A stretch of 64,000 nucleotides of DNA from contig JAJEKV010000032.1 of assembly GCA_021234155.1 (NCBI GenBank), positions 14,462,283 through 14,526,282 of the forward strand, in the 5' to 3' direction. Position 1 is the stretch's first letter, and each line of letters opens with the position of its first letter. Positions 21,030 through 31,792 of the stretch are shown piece after piece. The position numbers and the translations under genes were made by a program. The notes beneath the pieces were generated by a model. It had not been told where the DNA came from. It was given only the letters and a program-made list of their open reading frames with translations, and searched no databases. Source of the DNA: Isoetes taiwanensis. Lineage: Eukaryota; Streptophyta; Lycopodiopsida; Isoetales; Isoetaceae.

Positions 21030-22265
21030 TTCAATTCAATCTACACCCTGCATTCTCAACTCGCGAGTCGAGAATCCCTCAGCCAGCCAACACTCCTATT
21101 CTCGACTCGCTATTCTCGACTCGCGAGTCGAGAATGCCTCAGCCAGCCAACGCTAGTCTACTCCCCCTCTTCTTGAAACGCGAGTCGAGAATGTGGCCAT
21201 CCAGACTGGATCCCTCTACTCAAGCGCCTTTGAGGATAGTGTCTCAGTCTTCGTGGTCGTATACTAGACACGCGAGTCGAGAGGACCATAAGGAGGGCTG
21301 GGGGCTTTCTCGATTCGCGAGTCGAGAAGGCCCTCAGCCCTTGACCTGCCCAAGCTCTAGTGCATTCTCCAGTATCGAGTCGCAGGTGCCTCTACCCAGT
21401 CAGAGCCACTCTCCTTCGAACCATCTTCCTCGAATATTGCGAAGAGGAGGAGCTCGGACTGGGTGGAGGCCTCTGCGACTAACCACAGGGAAGTGCATTT
21501 GAACTGCATCCCTAAGGAGGGCTGGGGGCTTTCTCGACTCGCGAGTCTAGAAGGTCCTCGTGGACTCCATATCCCACATTCGCCCTTGATTTGCCCAAGC
21601 TCTAGTGCATTCTCCAGTGTCGAGTCTCAAGCCTCTACCCAGTCAGAGCCACTCTCCTTTGAACCATCTTCCTCGAACATTGTGAAGGGGAGGGGCTCAG
21701 ACTGGGTGGAAGCCTCTGTGACTCACAGGAGAGTGCATTTGAACTGCATAGCTAAGGAGGACTGGGGGCTTTCTCGACTCGCAAGTCCAGAAGGCCCCCG
21801 AGTCTTACACACAGCAATGCAGACTCCTTATCCCACATTCGCCCTTGACATGCCCAAGCTCTAGTGCATTCTCCATTGTCGAGTCACAGGTGCCTCTATC
21901 CAGTCAGAGCCACTATCTTTGGAACCATCTTCCTCGAATATTGTGAAGGGGAGGGGCTCAGACTGGGTGGAGGCCTCTACGACTAGCCACAGGGGAATGC
22001 ATTTGAACTGCATCCCTAAGGAGGGCTGGCAACTTTCTCGACTCGCAAGTCGAGACGGTCCTCGAGTCTTACACATAGCAATGCAGACTCCTTATCCCAC
22101 ATCCGCCCTTGATCTGCCCCAGCTCTAGAGCATTCTCCAGTGTCGAGTCACAAGTGCCTCTAGCAGGTCTGAGCCACTCTCCTTCGAACCATTTTCGTCG
22201 AATATTGCAAAGGGGAGGGGCTCAGACTGGGTGGAGGCCTCTGCGACTAACCAAGGGAATGCATT
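21030..22265. repeat. Tandem array of ~250-bp units with internal dyads
   Basis: Four-plus units with starts near 21,285, 21,510, 21,755 and 22,013, preceded by partial copies. Each unit holds a CTCGACTCGCGAGTCGAG-type palindrome, the phrase GCCCAAGCTCTAGTGCATTC and an inverted pair (CCAGTCAGAGCCACTCTCC against a GGAGGGGCTCAGACTGGGT-like arm), so each can fold back. Apparent long frames on both strands are a by-product of repetition. It may be a satellite or an array of foldback elements. Confidence 0.8.
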
Positions 22266-23164
22266 CCAATCAAAACTACCAAAACATGGTGTTGAAGGTA
22301 TTCCTGGCAAAACTTTCAACCTCTATGGTTTAGAACCTCCAGGTTGCTTAAGGCAACGACTCTGTGTAAAAAAAACTCAAGAAGAATGCCTTAATAAGGG
22401 CTTAATAATAGTTTAGCAGTGCTTTCCCAAATCTAGAAAAAGCCTCTTAGCAAGATTGATGCCATTCACAAGAAAAGTGAGATTTGAAGATGATTTCAAT
22501 TGCTACAGTCATTCAAAACTCAGGGGGATACTATGTCAGAAGTCAGATGCAAAAAGAATAGCACAAGTCATCCAAAAATATATCACTGACTGGGTCAAAA
22601 TCTGGTCCATATCCCTGACAGAGAGCAATTTTCCACAATTCTCTGGAGATACGAGTTCCTTCTGTGGATCTCCTTTTAGTATGTCTGCATATAGTGATCA
22701 GGTTTTGTGGAACGGGTGCAAAATATTACGAAATTTCAAGATTTGGTTTGACAGACTGTCACAGTCAGAAAACAGTGAGCAGGATTTGGCAAATCAGTTT
22801 TGAGAAGATCTTTTCTGGCTTTGAAATGTGTCCCAAAGTTTCCTATGATATGCAAGCGAGGGATGCCTACTTAGTTGGCCTGGAATGCAATCACAAACTC
22901 AATTATGCAATTTTTTGACTCAAGAATGCAAAAGAAGCTAGATTTCTATTGACAGATGGGATAATGAGTGCTTTTTTATGTCTTTTCTCCTTGTACGCAC
23001 TCGCCTAAATGGAATTCTATTGCCTATGTCTTTTACCTTCTAACAAGCACAATAAACCTATTGTTTTATCTTTTTTCACAGAATAAAGAGAAACCATACT
23101 CAGATATAGTTACCAAGGATCGGATTTTCATTCACAACAGAGTCACACAGTCAATAAATGAGAT
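22266..23164. other. Region behind the minus-strand gypsy integrase, possible 3' end/LTR
   Basis: Follows the integrase C-terminus of the minus-strand gypsy element, so it is where a polypurine tract and 3' LTR would lie. No second LTR is in the window for pairing, since the 5' side is truncated at about 50,440. A 115-codon plus frame at 22,456-22,803 has no recognisable domain. Confidence 0.3.
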
Positions 23165-24267
23165 CCCAAGCTCTTGAGATGTAGAATATTGACAGGGTTG
23201 AGCAGTTCATTGCCATCAGTTAGTGATCTTAACTAATAGGAATCTTTACCTGCTGTGCCAATGACTTCAAATGGTCCTTCCCACAAATTTCTGGCTATTT
23301 TCTCTTTGACCTTATTCACCATTCTTGAGAATGCCTTGAAGTTTATGAGCAGCCTTAAATGTTGCTATATCCTTTGCCTTCTTTAATAGAATGGCATTCT
23401 CAGCTTCAAACCTATGTTCCTCTAACTGCAGCAACATGGCAAAATGATCTTTGAGTGCCTCTTCCATTTCTAAGTTAATCTTGTATGCCAGTCTCAGAGA
23501 TGGTAATTCAAGCTCCACTGGAACAACCGATTCTATCCCATATACCAAGCTGAAAGGTGTGTGCCTGGTAGCTGTTTTGACTGTAGTTCTGTAGGCCCAC
23601 AATGCATCATGTAATTTAACATGCCAATCTCTTTTAGAAATATCTATGGTCTTCTGCAGAATTGACTTAAGTACTTTGTTGGTAAATTCTGCCTGACCAT
23701 TCCCCTGAGGATAATAAGAGGAGCTTTTCACATGCTTTATCTTAAGTGTGGTTAGCAAAGTTGCAATAACTTCATTAATGAATTGACAGCCCCTATCAGA
23801 TATCAGCTTAAATGGAATATCAAACCTGGCACATATATTTTTTCATGTAAAAATCTTGCTGTGGTTAAGGCATTAGCTTGCCTCAGAGGTGCTGCCTCAC
23901 CCCATTTTGTGAAGTAATTTGTTGCAATAAGCACATATTCATGTTGAGCAGAAAAGGGAGGATCTATAAGGCCAATGAAATCCAAACCTTACACTTGGAA
24001 TGGTCTAGGTGAAATTATAGCTGTGAGAGGTGCATGTTGCAGAATTCTTTTGCCAAATATTTGGCACTTGTGACAACTCCTGATTTTCTCATAACAATCC
24101 TTGTGAAGTGTAGGCCAGAAGTATCCAGACCTTAATATTTTCTTAGTTGTTGTGTCAGCTGCATAATGTCCTCCACATACTCTACCATGACAAGCCTCCA
24201 TTACCAAATCTGCCTCCTCTTTGTCCACACATCTCATTACTACTCCTTCCTTGTCAACTCTGCACAA
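23165..24267 (-). pseudogene. Gypsy integrase (minus strand)
   Basis: The zinc-binding domain is at 24,267-23,989 (ACHGRVCGGHYAADTTTKKI, HKDCYEKIRSCHKCQIFGKR), followed by a stop and frame shift. The core begins MDFIGLIDPP at 23,985 and continues with KSSSYYPQGNGQAEFTNKVL at 23,758-23,312, where the final catalytic Glu region is visible, then LWAYRTTVKTATRHTPFSLV. The C-terminal part at 23,310-23,165 reads RNLWEGPFEVIGTAGKDSY, stop, then NILHLKS. At least three breaks make it non-functional. Confidence 0.85.
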
Positions 24268-24363
24268 GATGTCATTTATAAGTCTAAATTTGCTGCATTT
24301 TTCCTTGAATCTTCTTTGCTGACTGGCATTTAGTTCTTGAGGCAGCTCTCCAAATTCCAGGTA

Positions 24364-24724
24364 TCATTTGATTTCTTCCTGCCAATCTGTTTCTTCCATG
24401 TAAGAAACAACTAAGTTAGTATTCACATTGTTTTCACATTCTTCTAAACCTTCTTGGTCCTCATGTTTGAAGAGAGCATAAGGAAGATAAGCACTGGGAT
24501 CTTCAAATGTTTTGATCACTTTCACACTCAAGTTGTATGTCTGAACTTTACAAGTCCATTTGTATATCTTAACTTTGTGTGGATTTTTAGCAAACAGCAG
24601 GGAGATAGGATCCTGCCTCATCATGACTTGATTTTCACTATTTTGAAAGATGTGTCCTTGCCTATCTATCAAAAATATGAGAGCAGCTGCACTTTTCTCG
24701 AGTCTAGAGTATCTGAGTTTTGTA
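24364..24724 (-). pseudogene. Gypsy RNase H, C-terminal part and linker
   Basis: Continues from the hAT insertion site. EKSAAALIFLI corresponds to the 'EKE.LA.IFA' helix of Ty3 RNase H. It is followed by QVMMRQDPISLLFAKNPHK and KIYKWTCKVQTYNLSVKVIK. The linker to integrase is acidic. The other half lies at 34,942-35,150. Confidence 0.75.
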
Positions 24725-24849
24725 CAGGGATAGGTTCAATACGCTGTACGTTTTATACGGAATACGTATGAATTGAATGATACGGCACAAATTTGCCGTA
24801 TAAAACGCAAAAAATACGGCGGAAAACAATTCCGGCGTCAGAAAATTTT

Positions 24850-25106
24850 CGCGTACGCGAAAGCAACAAAACCGCGTACGCGAAAATATTTTCGCGTACG
24901 CGAAGATTACAGTTTCGCGTACGCGAAACCAATTTTTTTTCGCGTACGCGAAAACGACGCCACCGCGTACGCGAATTTTTTTTCGCGTACGCGGTTAAGA
25001 GTTTTTCGCGTACGCGAAATAATTTGAACTTCGCGTACGCGAAACATAATCTTCGCGTACGCGAAAATATTTTCGCGTACGCGGTTTTGTTCCTTTCGCG
25101 TACGCG
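24850..25106. repeat. Left subterminal array: 12 copies of CGCGTACGCG
   Basis: Twelve exact copies of the palindrome CGCGTACGCG, mostly within TTCGCGTACGCGAA, start at 24,850, 24,873, 24,893, 24,916, 24,941, 24,964, 24,984, 25,007, 25,032, 25,054, 25,074 and 25,097. Spacing is 20-25 bp (mean 22.5), about two helical turns. Subterminal repeats in hAT elements are transposase binding sites; that role is inferred here. Confidence 0.95.
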
Positions 25107-25545
25107 AAAATTTTCTAGCTGTTTTGCCCGATTTACTAAGCAAAAAAAATATTTGCGCCACTGTTTGGCCTGTTTTGTGGCACTGTTAATAGTATATATA
25201 AGAAAAACGTGATTAGCCCTAGAATTCACCTCGAACGTTGACCGCCAGGTTGAGTCAAAATACTCCTTGGGAAACGGTTTGCCTTTGAGGTGTCGTTTTT
25301 CGAGTCACAGCCTGACGTTGGATACTGGAACGTGAGTTTACTCCGTCCCAGTGGTTTCCAGCCTTGGGTTGGCATCTGCTTCCATAGAATATCCTATAGG
25401 GTCCCGTCCAACCCCCCTTGATTCTCGCACGGAACGTCGACGTAACATATGCATTGTGAGCTTGCTCCTTTGCATATATACGTCTTCCTTTAGTTCGTGT
25501 AATCAAGGAGTCAGATTAAGAGACATTGTCAGCCGGGTCCGAGCA

Positions 25546-27670
25546 ATGGTGGCTACTGGTCATGCATCTACCTCTGGAGGTGCAGGCAGCGGTCATGCAT
25601 CTACCTCTAGAGGTGCGAGGACTGCGTGTGCCCGTGGCAGGGCCACGGGGACTGCAACTCGTGCACATGGTCGCGGTACTGGAGTTGCGGGTCGGAAAAG
25701 AGGCCCAGAATGGGAGTTTGTGAAAGAGTTTGGCGCAAATGAGTGGGAATGTGTGTTTTGTGGATACACATCGGTAAATGGTTCTGCAACAAGAATTCGA
25801 GCTCACATCTTACGTGAACGAGACGTCGGTGTCGCAACTTGTACTGCATCTGCTGACTTGCGAAAGGATGCCATCGAGAGATTGTCTCGACTGGATGGGA
25901 TACGCAAAACGAAGAATAATATGAGAAAAAGACGAGTTACGAATACTCAAGAGCAGGGCCGGGCAGAAGCAGACGAAGATAACTATACCACCCCCCTGTT
26001 GGGACAGCATACCAATCAGAGGGCGGACTAGGGTCAATAGGTATAAGCACGGGAGAACAGAGAATGATAGAGACAATTGAAATAGTGGAAAGACGAGTAT
26101 AAGCAACAGAGGGTTGATCATTGCTTAACATCGAGCAATTGAAGAAGACATAACTGAAGGTTGTAGAGGCATTTTATATGCCAATAACGTCTCCACATAT
26201 TCTGGAGCATAAAGCAATGAAAGAAGCCTTCCAAGAAGTTGCCAAAGCAGGACCGGCTTTTAGACTGCCTTCATACAAGCATGCCAACAATAAAATGGTT
26301 GATGAAATACATGGAAAAATGGTTGAGAGGGTGGAGATGAAGTTGTGTGGGTGTGACCAAGCGCCGGCTTCATTAGTGAGTGATGGTTGGAGCAATGTAA
26401 ACAAGGACCATCTTATTAATTTCATGATCGTGGTATCCAGGGGTGAAGTATTTTTGAAAACCGTAGAAACCAAAACTGACCAAGTGACCTGGGAGATTGG
26501 ATTTTTCAGAAAACAAAGGCCGTGATAGAGAGTTTTGGACCCAAGAGAATATTTCAAGTTGTAATGGATAACTTGGCGTCTAATTGCAAGCTAGCGGGTC
26601 AATTACCGGAGGCCGAATTTCGTGGTTGCATGCTACTAGTTGCCAATGCCATTGCCCTCGAACCTATATTGTCAAGGATTTGGTTCACAAAGACACGTGG
26701 TTCAAAGATCCCATTCGTAAAGCGCGTACGGCTTGTAAAATTCATCACAAAGAAGCCGGCAATTTATGCCATTTACAAGTCATTCGTCGAGAAGAGCCTA
26801 GCACTCATGAATCTGGGCAAACTCGGTTTGGTTCCAATTATATCTGTCTTGAAAGAGTGCTGAAGTGTCGTGATTTTATTATCTCAACCTTTAATCATCT
26901 GAGTTTTTGATTGGGAAAGAAGGCGTAAAGGGAAAAATGCCGCCAAACACCGACAAAGAAGTCGCTGCCCTTCGAGAAATGCTTGGGCGGGAGACATTTT
27001 GGAAAGGTGTAAAAATGTTGTGAGGTGCATGCAACCCGTTTGTCATGCCATCAAAACCCTTGATTCTTCGAAGGCAAGTTAACGGAAAGGTCACGGAGGT
27101 GTTGGCACTCCATTCAATCCTTCCTAGAACGTGATGGTCCCAATGCGCCATTTGACAATGCTAAGCGCAAGCAAAGACTACTCGAGACTTCAATGAACGA
27201 TGGAAGAAGTCATACAGTTGATCTTCATGGCGCCGCCGCGCATGCCTTAGACCCACACAACCACGATATGGACCAGCATACGGATAAAGAAGTGATGGGC
27301 TCGTTGAAGAAGGTTGCAAAATGTTCTATCCCAACAGCCTCGGACTACAAGCTTTTCATTGCCGAAAGTTAATCAATACCGTAACCCGAGTGGAAGGTGG
27401 GCGGGATGAAGAGCTTCACGACGACCGGAGAGTCATAAGAAGGAACCAAATATGGAATCATATGCATGGTGGCAAGCCCATGGGCAAGTTATCGATACCT
27501 TGCGGGCAATTGCAATGACTATCCTCTCTTTGGTATCTTCCAATAGTGCAAGTGAGAGGAATTGGAGTGCCTATAAGTACATACACGTTGTCACCCGCAA
27601 TCGCTTGCTACATAAGAAGGCGGACAAACTTGTATACAACTTCTCAAACCTGGCGGCTATTGAATCGTGA
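25546..27670 (+). pseudogene. hAT transposase, frameshifted
   Basis: The start is at ATG 25,546 (MVATGHASTSGGAG), followed by a Gly/Arg/Thr-rich leader. Next is a BED-type zinc finger: WEFVKEFGANEWECVFCGY, with the later His in TRIRAHILRE. A DUF659-like region follows at 26,178-26,520 (PITSPHILEHKAMKEAFQEV, then SLVSDGWSNVNKDHLINFMI). The catalytic-core remnants at 26,520-26,880 include QVVMDNLASNCKLAG and WFKDPIRKARTACKIHHKEA. The C-terminal hAT dimerisation domain is at 27,450-27,670: SSNSASERNWSAYKYIH and HKKADKLVYNFSNLA. At least five frame changes prevent translation. Some may be sequencing errors, but 26,035-26,170 looks genuinely eroded. Confidence 0.85.
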
Positions 27671-28516
27671 ATAAGTGGTACATCCGCAATCGATAAGCTA
27701 CGATTTCCTTTCATGGATGCAGATTCGGCGGAAGAGGACAGCTTGAAGACAATGAGGACGAGATGCTTGCAATAAATGCCGCAAAGCCATGTTGATGAAG
27801 ACATTCAACGCATTACCCACTTCGTTGATGACGAAGATGATATAGACCAAGCCATATTCTCGCACGGATCGGACCGGCGCGAGGATACCGAGGAGTCTCG
27901 ATCTGAAAGGCGTGTTCGAGCAATGCGGTTGATGACGTGGATCGCTTACGTGATCCAACGGACTCACCTTTGCGCTTTACCTTGACAAACGAGAACGGGC
28001 TAGGAAAACATCGCCTCGAGGACGTTTCACACTAAAGGAACGGGTCATCGGAGGTTGAACCTAGGTTCCCAAAGAAGAAGAGGATGGAACCGCAAATGAT
28101 GAACCGATGATGAAGAAGGGGCGCCTAGAAAAATGATGTGATGAGTATCTTGACATGTTGTAATTGGTCTTGAGGATTTTCATACTATTGTAACCGGCCC
28201 CCGGCACTATTAATAAAAAAAAGTTTTTGGTTATAATTTTTTGTCACAAATGTTTCGTTAATGTATGATAGTTCTTTCTATGTTTCTTTCTATGTTTCTT
28301 TCATGTGTAACGCGAAGTACTCGAAAACCTTCGTTGGATCAGACCCGCCTCGACCTCCGTTGTTGCTTGCCTCTTTGCATGCGCCGTGAATCTTGCCGAT
28401 GAGAAGTAATCTACGCATGCGAAGGGGCCAAACAGCCTCGGACCAGCCCGGACGAATCTGATCCATCAGAAGGTTCACAAGGTACTTCGGTACCCAAGTC
28501 GGGAATAACTCCGGTA
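27671..28516. other. 3' region of the hAT transposase, no separate gene
   Basis: Acidic codon runs near 27,780-27,850 (DEDIQRITHFVDDEDDIDQA) look like a transposase tail. After a stretch ending near 28,235 with a poly(A)-like run, no frame is supported. Confidence 0.45.
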
Positions 28517-28679
28517 TGCCAAATTGGGCTTTGAATGCTATCTGGACCTATAATCTGTACTCTATTCCTCTGGGTGGCACATGCTCTGAATACCCAAATG
28601 GGTTTGCATGGCATGTGCCACCCAAAGGAATGGAGGTACAAATTATAGGTCCAGATGGCATCCAAATGGCGATTTGGCA
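28517..28679. repeat. 163-bp foldback element, copy 1
   Basis: Long inverted repeat: TGCCAAATTGGG...CTGGGTGGCACATG pairs with CATGTGCCACCCA...GATTTGGCA across a ~25-bp loop. A second near-identical copy is at 29,320-29,480. It has no coding capacity. It behaves like a foldback MITE nested in the hAT. Confidence 0.88.
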
Positions 28680-28688
28680 ACCATTCAA

Positions 28689-29055
28689 GAGGATCACGCT
28701 CCAGGCCAGGATGAAAGAGACCTGAGTACAAGCATCGAGACTTCCCAACCCTTGCTTTCACCCCTCTTTGAACAATGGAACTTAGCATGTAAACTAAGCT
28801 ACATTGCCCAAAGAGGAGGGGAAAGAAAGATTGGGAAGTCTCGATGCTTGAACTCATCAATCACTAACATCCAATTAACCCGAAGGATCACGCTCCAGGC
28901 CAGGATGAAAGAGACCTGAGTACAAGCATCGAGACTTCCCAACCCTTGCTTTCACCCCTCTTTGAACAATGGAACTTAGCATGTAAACTAAGCTACATTG
29001 CCCAAAGAGGAGGGGAAAGAAAGATTGGGAAGTCTCGATGCTTGAACTCATCAAT
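28689..29055. repeat. Tandem ~193-bp repeat (2 copies) of an internally inverted unit
   Basis: Two near-identical copies start at about 28,689 and 28,882. Each contains TACAAGCATCGAGACTTCCC and its inverted partner GGGAAGTCTCGATGCTTGA around AACTTAGCATGTAAACTAAG, giving a ~130-bp hairpin. A diverged third copy lies at 29,640-29,785. Confidence 0.88.
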
Positions 29056-29319
29056 CAACGACATCTAATGAACCCACAGAATCGCAAGCTCCTTCTACAG
29101 AAGTCTATATTGTTTGCCATGGAGAATATAAAGCCTGGTGACCTGACAACCATTCAAGAGGGTTGCGCTCTTGGCTTACTCCCTTTTCGAGTTTCCTGCT
29201 TGGCGTATCTAATTCGCCACCTGAGTGAGCGATGTCATCCTAGGGGGCAAATTAGATACAAAAGTAAAACGAAAGAGACTAAGCTTGAGGGGTGAGCGAA
29301 GTTGGAAGACACTTTAAGA

Positions 29320-29480
29320 TGCCAAATTGGGCTTTGAATGCTATCGGACCTATAATCTGTACTCTATTCCTCTGGGTGGCACATGCGCTGAATACCCAAA
29401 TGGGTTTGCATGGCATGTGCCACCCAAAGGAATGGAGGTACAAATTATAGGTCCAGATGGCATCCAAATGGCGATTTGGC
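29320..29480. repeat. Foldback element, copy 2
   Basis: Near-identical to 28,517-28,679, with a few base differences in the arms. The adjacent 29,120-29,230 sequence is also repeated at 30,085-30,240 (GGTGACCTGACAACCATTC), so this ~1.7-kb block is built from several duplicated modules. Confidence 0.85.
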
Positions 29481-29639
29481 GTACCAAAGTTAACGTGACG
29501 CGTCCTCCAATTTCAAGTCATAGTGATGCTCAAGGTTCTCCATCAATAGAAGGAGTTAGGATGTTCCATGATTTGGTGCCTAACGACAACGCCCGAGTGC
29601 ACCACTTTGGCTTGAAATTAGAGTGCGCTCTCACCTCGG

Positions 29640-30235
29640 CGCCTCGAGACTGGGTCGGGCATCGAGGCGTCCCAATCTTCTTTCCCGGGTCTTTGGACAA
29701 TGGAACTTAGCATGTAAACTAAGCTACATTGCCCAAAGAGCCGGGGAAAAAAAAACGGGAAGTCTCGATGCTTGAATTCAGGAGTCAAAGCTTGCTTCAA
29801 TCACTAACATCTAATGAACACAGAATCGATAAAGCAACCACTAGGCCTTATATCCTCCGTGGCCACAATAAAAATAGAGTACTCAAAAACCTTGTAACCT
29901 CCTCTAGAACGAACGATTTCTGCTCCGACCCCCATTTTGCGCGTCTTTGTGTAATATAACCTAGCAAAGTATCTAAGATACATTGACACAGAGACACGCA
30001 AAAGAGAGTGAGAGCAAAGCTCGCTCCTTCTAAAGGAGGTAACAAGAATTTCGAGAAGTCTATATTGTTTGCCACTGAGAATATAAGGCCTGGTGACCTG
30101 ACAACCATTCAAGAGGGTTGCGTGTGCAGATGTTTTGACTCACTCACCATCCAACCATGACCATCCAAGAGGGTCGCGCTCTTGGCTTACTCCCTTTTCG
30201 AGTTTCCTGCTTAACGTATCTAATTCGCCACCTGA
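29640..30235. repeat. Further foldback and duplicated modules
   Basis: Includes the diverged third hairpin unit (29,640-29,785) and an inverted pair running from AGGCCTTATATCCTC near 29,850 to GAGAATATAAGGCCT near 30,080. It also holds the second copy of the 29,120-29,230 module. No gene is supported. Confidence 0.7.
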
Positions 30236-30239
30236 GTGT

Positions 30240-30770
30240 GCATCTGCCCATCCCTCCTGCGAGCGGTCAAATGTGGCAACGCTGGCATGCGACCTTGCAT
30301 ATTAAATATGGCATATTGTAACTCAGGGAAAAATCCATCCGTCTTGCAAGGTTGGGACGAAGCGGCTTTGCAACATCAATCAAGAACACATCGCATGTGC
30401 ATACGATGCCCACACCCTAGAGTGTACCAGCCCACGTGTCGGTCGTTGTCACCACAAAATTGGCAATGTCTGTAATCAACAACCTTTAGCTCTTCCCACT
30501 GACTCTCATACAAATACTCGCGAGGGAGATAGGATATCGACTGCTCCGAAGTCACCCTAAAAGGGTCAGAGTCTAACGATTTGGTCAAATTGCGCAAGTG
30601 CTCGTTGTTTTCTCTAAGGACCGTTGCCTCCTGTTTAATGCCGCTTAGTTGCCGTTTAGCGTCCTCTAATTCAGCGGCCATCTTATCATACCCATCGGCA
30701 CACGGTCCTTCAAGCGAATATTCTCCTCGGGAAAGTGTCGGGGTTCCGACTTCTCTCATTCTCTAGTTGG
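30240..30770 (-). CDS. Cargo gene: coiled-coil protein with RING-like Cys/His cluster
   Basis: The minus-strand frame from 30,759 starts MREVGTPTLSRGEYS. Heptad-like EDAKRQLSGIKQEATVLREN suggests a short coiled coil, and SYLPREYLYESQWEEL follows. A metal-binding pattern then appears: HCQFCG ... YTLGCGHRMHMRCVLD (C-x2-C, C-x-H-x2-H-x2-C), as in RING-type fingers. A stop follows VLD, but the frame resumes with CCKAASSQP, and a further Cys-bearing frame continues to about 30,240. The last part may therefore be a frameshifted or spliced continuation. It lies in the hAT between the hairpin cluster and two more minus-strand genes. An E3-like or protein-binding role is possible; it is not established by the sequence. 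Confidence 0.5.
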
Positions 30771-30953
30771 GCCCGAATATCCACAAGGTCATTCACGGCT
30801 CCAGTAGCGGCCGCCCCTGTCACCTCCAAAAGTTGGATAGCGTCGGCAACAAGGTATGTAATGGTGATGGGCTCACCATATGGTTCCTCTCGCTATCTTA
30901 GATAGCTTGACCCTCTTTCGTCTTTGCCACTACCGCTTCCTTGCCTCCATTTC

Positions 30954-31524
30954 CTACTCCCATAATTTCACGGGCACTTCCTTCACAAGCTCGTAGTATA
31001 CTTGCTGCGCAAAACTCTTACTAAACTCACCGTTGTGGGGTAAATGTCCCTTCACTTGGACATGACGCTCGAGTGCTTTTGCTCGAACCACAGCATTCTT
31101 GCACTCGTGAGCCTTATACTTACCCCGTCTACTAGGCCACTCACTTTCAAACTCATTCTTGTCCAAATTTGTGATTACATCGTCCGTAGTCCGCCCCACT
31201 TGGACAATAGCGGCCCCTGCCTCGCTTGACTACATTATGCACCTCTGTGATGGTGCAATTATCCCTCTTTGAAACTTCATCCATCGCACGCAACCTTCTT
31301 AACTCTGCCGTGCGAAACTCATTCGCCCTTGCATGTGCTGCTGCTCTCTCCATTTGCCGAGCAGCTGACATCTCAAGCTCGTTCTCCAACCCTTCATGCC
31401 AAGGAGACTGAGTAGAGGGGGTCCTCAAATTAGAGGGAACCGAAAATCCATGCTGATCCTGCTGCTCTGACGCACCCACATTCCGTGTGTCAGGATTCAA
31501 TTCTTCGTCCTGTTCGTGGGACAT
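30954..31524 (-). CDS. Cargo gene: uncharacterised protein, one frameshift
   Basis: The start is MSHEQDEELNPDTRNVGASE at 31,524, and the frame runs to HNVV near 31,230. There a one-base shift moves the reading to AAIVQVGRTTDDVITNLDKN, ending VKEVPVKLWE at 30,954. It is charged and glutamine/arginine rich, with a helical stretch (MERAAAHARANEFRTAELRR). Conserved-looking pieces (RGKYKAHECKNAVVRAKALE) could be a small DNA- or protein-binding domain, but I recognise none. It is positioned between the kinase and the RING-like gene on the same strand, so the three may be co-mobilised cargo, or exons of one long gene. Confidence 0.45.
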
Positions 31525-31792
31525 AATTTGGACTGCTGACTTCTATAGGTGCACTGACTGACTTGTATAGGTGTGCTTTGACTTCTTGTCTTTATAATGT
31601 TCGTTAGCTGCGACATATAAAAAAGCATAGAATAAATAACACAAAAAACACACGAAAAGGAAAACTAAGCTACACAACACACATAGACAATAATCTTTCA
31701 TGTAGCATCAGATAAGTGTTTAATGAATTTAGTTGGAATATTATGTAATACAAGGATGTTTGAATGTAAGTGAATATGCACGCTAGGCGTGA
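31525..31792. other. AT-rich spacer between cargo genes
   Basis: No supported gene. It probably holds UTR sequence of the flanking minus-strand genes, or an intron if they form one transcription unit. Confidence 0.4.

Noticed and set aside
21134-22333. Plus and minus frames of up to 133 codons in the tandem array
   Set aside because: They repeat with the unit, occur on both strands and contain no recognisable domain.
24850-25106. Regularly spaced CGCGTACGCG repeats as a CRISPR-like array
   Set aside because: The repeats are 10-14-bp palindromes with ~10-bp AT-rich spacers inside a proven hAT terminus; repeat and spacer lengths are wrong and the context is eukaryotic.
25351-25545. Upstream part of the 226-codon frame as transposase N-terminus
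   Set aside because: The segment before ATG 25,546 reads like 5' leader sequence without protein character; the Gly/Thr-rich leader starts at MVATGHAS.
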